Positions 8,513 through 13,181 of a stretch of 13,181 nt of DNA are shown here, piece after piece. How positions within the stretch are numbered: the first letter of the stretch is position 1; each line of letters begins with the position of its first letter. This stretch comes from Terrisporobacter othiniensis (GTDB taxonomy: Bacteria; Bacillota; Clostridia; Peptostreptococcales; Peptostreptococcaceae). The stretch is taken from the NCBI RefSeq assembly GCF_000808015.1, contig NZ_JWHR01000132.1, positions 1 through 13,181 of the forward strand. Reading direction: 5' to 3'. Made by a program: the position numbers and the translations under genes. The notes beneath the pieces are model-generated. The model was not told the DNA's origin. It ran no database searches and saw only the letters and a program-made list of their open reading frames with translations.

Positions 8513-8597
8513 ATGAGCGAAGTAGAATTTTAAGCAATGGATTTGCCTGAAGCATAGCAAAGGCATATCATTGGCGTTATGAGCGAAGCGAATTTTA
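8513..8597 (+). repeat. Small repeat-like element between binding-protein and permease genes
   Basis: Two near-identical copies, ATGAGCGAAGTAGAATTTTA (8513-8532) and ATGAGCGAAGCGAATTTTA (8579-8597), flank a long imperfect hairpin. In the hairpin CAATGGATTTGCCT (8535-8548) pairs with AGGCATATCATTG (8561-8573). The AGCGAAGCGAATTTT core returns at 12853-12867, next to the folded element there. The unit is richer in G and C than the surroundings and has no coding frame of note. It ends directly at the AAGGAGG ribosome site (8600-8606) of permease 1. It looks like a dispersed extragenic element; the family is not identified. Confidence 0.55.
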
Positions 8598-8613
8598 TAA
8601 AGGAGGAGAAGTA

Positions 8614-9624
8614 ATGGGCAAATATAAAAAGAAAAAAATAGCACTTTTAGTTATGATATCAGGACTTGTACTTCTAATAGGTGGAATAGCAGTATCTATA
8701 TCTCTTGGTGCTAAAAATATAGATTTACAAACTATAATCAGTAGTATTTTTTCCGATGGAAATGATGTAAATATAAAAATAATTCGGGATGTGAGAATAC
8801 CAAGGATTCTAGCGGCTGCATTGGTAGGAGGTTTTTTATCCGTATCGGGAGCAATAATGCAAGGTATAACTAGAAACCCAATAACTGAACCATCAGTAAT
8901 GGGGATTACCCAAGGGGCTACATTTATGATAGCACTAGCTTTAGTTTTATGAAGAATTAATCCAAACTTAGTTCTTGGAAGCTTTTCGCGTATGATATTT
9001 GCTTTTTTAGGAGCGAGTATAAGTGGATTATTTGTTTACTTTATAAGTTCAAGAGGTATTAGAAAAGTAGATCCAGTAAAATTAGCGTTAGCTGGAACTG
9101 CCATGGGAACTTTATTAATTTCTTTAGCAATGGGGATTTCAATGTATTTTAATTTGTCGCAAGAATTAAGTTTTTGGATAGCTGGAGGATTAACATCTAC
9201 TAAATGGCAAGGAGTTAATCTACTTTTAATAATAGGTGGAATAGGTTTAGTAGCAGCTATGATAATGGCACCTAAAATAACAATTTTAAGTTTAGGTGAA
9301 GAAGTTGCTATAGGTTTAGGGCAAAGAACAAACTTAGTAAGATTTATTTCCTTAATAATAGTAATAGCACTTACTGTAGTATCAGTTTCAGTAGCTGGAA
9401 ATATAGTATTTGTAGGACTTATAGTACCTCAAATAGTCAGAGGAGTCATAGGAGCAGATTACAAATATATAATACCATTATCCATGGTATTTGGTTCTGT
9501 TTTATTAGTATATAGTGATATTATGGCTAGAATGATTAACCAGCCTTATGAGACACCAATGGGATCTTTAACAGCACTATTTGGAGTTCCAATATTTATT
9601 TATCTTGTCAGAAAGGAAGGTTAA
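8614..9624 (+). pseudogene. FecCD-type siderophore ABC transporter permease 1, interrupted by an in-frame TGA
   Basis: The reading frame from ATG 8614 (AAGGAGG at 8600-8606, 7-base spacer) to TAA 9622-9624 would give 336 residues, the usual length of a FecCD permease, with no net insertion or loss. It has the family segments RIPRILAAALVGGFLSVSGA, MQGITRNPITEPSVMGITQGA, LSLGEEVAIGLG and GLIVPQIVRGVIG, and many hydrophobic helices. The protein would form half of the membrane channel that passes ferric siderophore into the cell. TGA 8950-8952 (codon 113) cuts it after the first few helices. ATG 8992 is in frame but has no ribosome site. The stop could come from CGA (Arg) or TGG (Trp) by one transition; this is inference. 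It resembles the first permease (FhuB or YfiZ type) of hydroxamate systems. Confidence 0.85.
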
Positions 9625-9630
9625 TAAGTT

Positions 9631-10562
9631 ATGAAGAATAAGAAATTTTTATTAGTTACAGGAATATTAATCACTTTAATATTAATAACTTTCCTAGTTA
9701 GTTTAAATATGGGTTCTTTATTAATATAGCCTTTAGATGTGATAAAAACTTTTATAGGGAAGGGTCTAAGGCCCATGAGATTGCTATTTTCAAATTAAGA
9801 TTACCTAGAATTGTGATAGCTATATTAGTTGGAACGGCATTAGCTACAGCAGGAACAATTTTACAAGGTATTACTAAAAATGATTTAGCGGACTCAGGTA
9901 TACTGGGAATAAACTCAGGTTCAGCGCTTTTTGTAGTAATCTATATTTACTTTATGAATGGAAATGTATATGACGGTGTATGTAATTTAACTATTTTCAC
10001 AATGCCTATAGTAGCCTTAACTGGAGCCTTATTTGCAGCATTTTTAGTTTATATATTGGCCTGGAATAAGGGTATTAATCCATCTAGATTATTATTAATA
10101 GGTATAGGAGTTAGTATAGCTTTTACTTCATTACTCACAATTTTCCAACTTAAATTTACAACGTAAGAATTTAACAGAGTCATGGCCTGGACTTCTGGAA
10201 GTATATGGGGTTCTAATTAGAAGTATGTAATAGCAATTTTACCATTTATATTTATGGCTCTTACAGTTTATAAGTCTAGATATTTAGATGCTTTAAACTT
10301 AGGTGATGAAGTTGCTACAGGACTTGGTATAGAAGTAGAGAAAGAAAGACGAAAATTAATAATATATGCAGTTGTGTTATCAGGGGTAGCAACTTCTGTA
10401 GCAGGAAGTATAGGATTTTTAGGACTTGTTGCTTCTCATATAGCAAGAAAATTAGTAGGACCTAAACACAATAAATTAATTCCTACTGCAGCTTTTATAG
10501 GTACTCTAATTTTATTAGTTGGGGATACCATAAGTAGAAATATAATAGCACCTATGGAAATT
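9631..10562 (+). pseudogene. FecCD-type siderophore ABC transporter permease 2, heavily decayed
   Basis: ATG 9631 lies six bases after the permease 1 stop. The frame opens with a hydrophobic helix and SLNMGSLLI, then meets TAG 9727-9729 where the family has a sense codon before PLDVI. Next comes a frameshift between about 9756 and 9796. Restoring one G at 9762-9764 joins FIGKG to SKAHEIAIFKLRLPRIV. In the new frame TAA 10164-10166 replaces the Gln expected in FTTQEFNR, and TAG 10218-10220 replaces the Trp expected in GSNWKYV. The sequence then runs through NLGDEVATGLG and IGFLGLVASHIARKLVG to RNIIAPMEI and ends at the deletion junction 10553-10562. About 25 C-terminal residues that FecCD proteins usually have after PMEIP are gone. 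With five lesions it cannot make a working permease. It would have paired with permease 1. Confidence 0.87.
10553..10562 (+). other. Probable deletion junction between permease 2 and the ATPase gene
   Basis: TATGGAAATT here serves two readings. In the permease frame it is within the codons for PMEI, a typical lead-in to the FecD C-terminus. In the ATPase frame it reads as the end of SYGN, which normally precedes LDIVKDLNLEIP in this ATPase family. Both ancestral genes could therefore have carried this 10-mer, and recombination between the copies would remove the permease end, the gap and the ATPase start. The ancestral sequence is inferred, not seen. Confidence 0.55.
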
Positions 10563-11302
10563 TAGATATAGTAAAGGACTTAAACTTAGAAATACCAAAT
10601 GGCAAAATAACAACAATTATAGGTGTCAATGGTTGTGGTAAGTCTAGTATTTTAAAAACTATTGCAAGAATACTAACACCTAAAAGTGGTGATATATTTA
10701 TAAATGAAAAAAATATAAAGGAACAAGGTTCGAAGGATTTAGCTAAAACTATGGCTGTATTGCCTCAAAGTCCACAAGCACCAAAGGGACTTACAGTTGA
10801 AGAACTAATAGCTTACGGGAGATTTCCACATCAGAAAGGCTTTAGAAAATTTAAAGAAGATGACGAAGACATAGTAACTTGGGCGTTAGAAGTTACAGGA
10901 ATAAAAGAGTTTAGAGATAGACCAATAGAAGCTTTATCTGGAGGCCAAAGGCAAAGAGCTTGGATAGCTATGGCTCTAGCTCAACAGACAGATATATTAG
11001 TGTTAGATGAGCCAATAACTTATTTAGATTTAGCTCATCAGCTGGAAGTATTAAATTTATTACAAGAATTGAATGAAAAACATAAGACAACAATTGTCAT
11101 GGTTATACATGAATTAAATAATGCAGCAAGATTTGCACATCATATGATAGGAATCAAAAAAGGAAAGATAGCTTGTGAGGGAAGTGAGCATGAAGTTATG
11201 ACTAAGGAAAACCTTAAAGAACTATTCAACATAGATGCGGAGATAGTGGAAGATCCTAGATGTAAAAAACCTGTATGTATAACTTATGATATGCTAGAAT
11301 AG
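10562..11302 (+). pseudogene. Siderophore ABC transporter ATPase, N-terminus deleted
   Basis: Frame 2 from the deletion junction reads LDIVKDLNLEIPNGKITT and then all nucleotide-binding motifs. These are Walker A GVNGCGKSS (from 10622; GPNGCGKST is usual), Q-loop AVLPQSPQAP, signature LSGGQRQR, Walker B ILVLDEP followed by ITYLDLAHQ, and the H-loop His in VIHELNN. It ends DMLE at TAG 11300-11302. The family (FhuC, FepC, YusV) is about 255-270 residues. Here about 246 codons remain and the first 15-20 residues, start codon and ribosome site are missing. The ATG at 10751 lies after Walker A, so starting there gives no working ATPase. The enzyme would hydrolyse ATP to drive ferric siderophore import through the two permeases. 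Apart from the lost start, the coding body is clean, which suggests the deletion is fairly recent. Confidence 0.85.
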
Positions 11303-11310
11303 GAGATTAA

Positions 11311-12672
11311 ATGGAAAATCAAGAAGCATTAAGAAATGGAAGTATAAGTAAACTATTGGTAAGATACTCAGTATCTGCAATACTTGCTATGATGGTTACT
11401 TCATTATACAACACTGTAGATAGAGCATTTATAGGATCTATGAAAAATGTAGGAGCTTTAGCTATATCAGGGCTTGGAATTACAATGCCACTGTTCACCA
11501 TATTGGGAGCATTTTGTGTTGCCATAGCAGTAGGTGGAATTACTAATGTATCTATTAAATTAGGAGAAGGAAATAAAGAAGAAGCAGAAAAAGTAATGGG
11601 TAGTACTGTTGCTTTAGAATTGGTTGTGGGAATTATCATGGTTTTAGTAGGAATATTTTTCTTGGATAAAATACTTTATGCTTTTGGTGCAAGTGATCAG
11701 ACCATAAAATATGCAAGAGATTATATGAGTATAATATTTGCTGGAGCATGGTTTAATTTACCTGGATTTGCACTTAATAGCTGTATAAGAAAAGAAGGTA
11801 ATCCAAAGCTGGCTGCAAGAATGATGATAACTTCATGTATTCTTAATTTAATATTAGATCCAATATTTATTTTTGGATTTGATATGAGAATAAAAGGAGC
11901 TACTTTAGGTACGGTGATTTGTCAATTATTTATATTTATTTGGTCAACATATTATTTTACCTTAGGGAAATCAAACTTAAAATTAAAACTTAAAAATATA
12001 AGACTAAATAATAAATTAATAAAATTAATATTAGCCATAGCAATGACACCATTTTTTATGGAGATAGCAGCAGGTTCTATACATTTAGTTACAAATAAGA
12101 TATTAAAAATTTATGGTGGAGATTTATCCATAGGCGCAATGACAACAGTTACATCAATATCATTAATGTTTTTAATGCCTATATTTGGTCTAAGCCAAGG
12201 TATGCAAACAATTATTGCTTATAATTATGGAGCAAAGCAACGAAAGAGAGCTAGACAAACTTTGTTTCTGGGAATTTTATATGGAACAATAATTTTAACC
12301 ATAGGATTTATTCTAATTAAGTTATTCCCAGAAGTTTTTGTAGGTATATTTACTAAGGATGAAACTTTAATGGTGATGGCTTTTGAGGGGATAAGCATAA
12401 ATTTAATAACTCTACTTATTGTAGGAGTGTCAGCACTTGGATCAGTTTATTTCCAATCAGTAGGAGAAGCTAAGAAGTCAATATTCTTAAGTTTATTAAG
12501 ATAAGTGATTATTTTAATACCAGTAATAATTATAATTCCGAAGGTTTATGGATTAAAAGGTGGATGGACATCTCAGCCAATAGCAGATTTCCTTGCCATG
12601 TTTATAGTTGGGTTATTTTTATATAAAGAATTTAAAAAAGATAAAATGAATTCAGAAGAATTATATGCATAG
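11311..12672 (+). pseudogene. MATE family efflux transporter, interrupted by an in-frame TAA near the C-terminus
   Basis: ATG 11311 follows AGGAG (11301-11305), which overlaps the ATPase stop codon, so the gene was translated as the last member of the iron operon. The full frame to TAG 12670-12672 has 453 sense codons plus one stop, normal for MATE proteins. It shows about twelve hydrophobic helices and the family segments near the start (SVSAILAMMVTSLYNTVDRAFIG) and the middle (MQTIIAYNYGAKQ). Cation-driven MATE pumps export drugs or metabolites. TAA 12502-12504 falls in SLLR-stop-VIILIPVIII, where Gln is common, so CAA to TAA is likely. The truncated 397-residue product lacks the last helices. 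Its place in a Fur operon suggests siderophore or metal-related export, but this is inference. Confidence 0.85.
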
Positions 12673-12673
12673 A

Positions 12674-12709
12674 AAAAGACAAAGTTAATAATTTTAACTT
12701 TGTCTTTTA
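12674..12709 (+). terminator. Rho-independent terminator of the iron-uptake operon
   Basis: AAAAGACAAAGTTAA (12674-12688) pairs perfectly with TTAACTTTGTCTTTT (12694-12708) around a five-base loop. It starts one base after the full-length MATE stop codon, at the ancestral end of the operon. The symmetric A and T arms could let it work on both strands, and it could also stop transcription of the leftward small gene. Confidence 0.9.
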
Positions 12710-12769
12710 TATTGAAGGAACTTATAATTTATCTGGTTTGTGGGGAAATTATAAATTCCAACATTGTGA

Positions 12770-12869
12770 CTTGAGCAACGGGCGAAGCCGTTGGCGACAT
12801 AAAGTGTAGCGCCCACGCAGTGGCTTAAAATGTTTCGCCGACACGTCGCTCAAGCGAAGCGAATTTTTA
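12770..12869. repeat. GC-rich, multi-branched folded intergenic element
   Basis: A block of about 100 bases, far richer in G and C than its surroundings. Outer arms CTTGAGC (12770-12776) and GCTCAAG (12848-12854) pair. Inside, CAACGG (12776-12781) and CCGTTG (12788-12793) form a hairpin with loop GCGAAG. GGCGACAT (12793-12800) pairs with ATGT-TT-CGCC (12830-12839), and CCAC (12813-12816) pairs with GTGG (12820-12823). The whole could fold as a branched, cloverleaf-like stem. It is followed by AGCGAAGCGAATTTT (12853-12867), the same core as in the element at 8513-8597. I see no anticodon arm or CCA end, so it is not a tRNA. It could be a dispersed miniature element or a structured RNA. Confidence 0.6.
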
Positions 12870-12915
12870 TGTACTAATAAATTATATTAAGGTTATGTAA
12901 AATTAAATACTTTAA

Positions 12916-13143
12916 TTATATAATATTAAACGTATATCTTACTTTTCTTGGCAAATCTAATATATATTCTACTGAGCCATCAGGAAAAGTATTCTTTTCA
13001 TATTTTGGTATATTTCCACCAATCCATTCTGAAATAGTTTTTTCAATATTGTCAGTTTTCACTTCGCAGAAAAAATTATCATCAAAAACATATATGCCAG
13101 CACAAGGATTATAGATTTCTCTAGAAACTTCGTATTCTATCAA
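12916..13143 (-). CDS. Small hypothetical protein
   Basis: A 75-residue leftward frame. On the minus strand a strong AAAGGGGGG site lies about seven bases before TTG (13143-13141), so a TTG start is likely. The product is acidic to neutral and soluble, with no signal peptide or membrane helix. It contains two Cys (in NPCAGIYVF and FFCEVKT), a segment SEWIGGNIPKYEKN and a C-terminal beta-like end. I do not recognise the family. The good ribosome site and the protein-like composition support it as real. It is convergent with the iron operon and separated from it by the folded element. Its promoter would lie at or beyond the window edge. Confidence 0.65.
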   Translation of the reverse strand: MIEYEVSREIYNPCAGIYVFDDNFFCEVKTDNIEKTISEWIGGNIPKYEKNTFPDGSVEYILDLPRKVRYTFNII

Positions 13144-13181
13144 AAATTTACCCCCCTTTATTAATAATAGAAATTTTTATA

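Noticed and set aside
8441..8644. Leftward open frame across the gap before permease 1
   Set aside because: It runs through the hairpin and repeat-like unit and has low-complexity residues with no ribosome site.
10751..11302. Independent short ATPase gene starting at ATG 10751
   Set aside because: Walker A lies upstream in the same frame at 10622, so this ATG is internal.
1003..12672. Stop codon reassignment or selenocysteine to explain the internal stops
   Set aside because: All three stop codons occur in frame, at different residue types, and frameshifts and a deletion are also present. No selenocysteine hairpin is evident after the TGA at 8950.
12770..12869. tRNA or tRNA-like gene in the GC-rich block
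   Set aside because: The fold is branched, but there is no GTTCGA-like T arm, no anticodon arm of proper size and no acceptor end.

Overview
The window is very AT-rich DNA with low-GC Firmicute signals: strong G-rich ribosome binding sites, U-tailed terminators, a lipobox lipoprotein and a Fur box. The protein styles (a MATE exporter behind a hydroxamate-type iron transporter, TPR-GGDEF proteins, a histidine kinase with a multi-pass membrane sensor) suggest a Clostridia member, possibly Peptostreptococcaceae. The family placement is inference.

Layout, left to right. (1) 1-738: the tail of an unidentified gene, an intact histidine phosphatase resembling CobC of the cobalamin pathway, and a terminator. 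(2) 739-5195: a cyclic-di-GMP signalling block. It holds a short C-terminal scrap of an HD-GYP phosphodiesterase, then two tandem paralogous diguanylate cyclases, each with an N-terminal membrane anchor, a TPR array predicted to lie outside the cell, a second membrane helix and a cytoplasmic GGDEF domain. A decayed piece of a third GGDEF gene lies between them. Both TPR-GGDEF genes are broken, one by an in-frame stop and one by a frameshift. (3) 5196-7335: a membrane sensor-PAS-histidine kinase, broken by a frameshift and an in-frame stop. (4) 7428-12709: a Fur-controlled iron-siderophore import operon with substrate-binding lipoprotein, permease 1, permease 2, ATPase and MATE exporter. Only the binding lipoprotein is intact. 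Permease 1 has one stop. Permease 2 has three stops, a frameshift and a lost C-terminus. The ATPase has lost its N-terminus through a deletion that joins it to permease 2. The MATE gene has one stop near its end. (5) 12710-13181: a GC-rich, highly folded repeat-like element and one small leftward gene of unknown function.

The main message is decay. Almost every gene of the signalling and iron-uptake blocks has lesions, while the phosphatase, the binding lipoprotein and the small leftward gene stay open. Seven in-frame stops use all three stop codons, so a reassigned codon does not explain them. The frameshifts all fit single-base losses in short homopolymer runs, so sequencing error must be excluded for those. 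The substitutions and the deletion look like genuine pseudogenisation. I found no tRNA, rRNA, CRISPR array or transposase gene.
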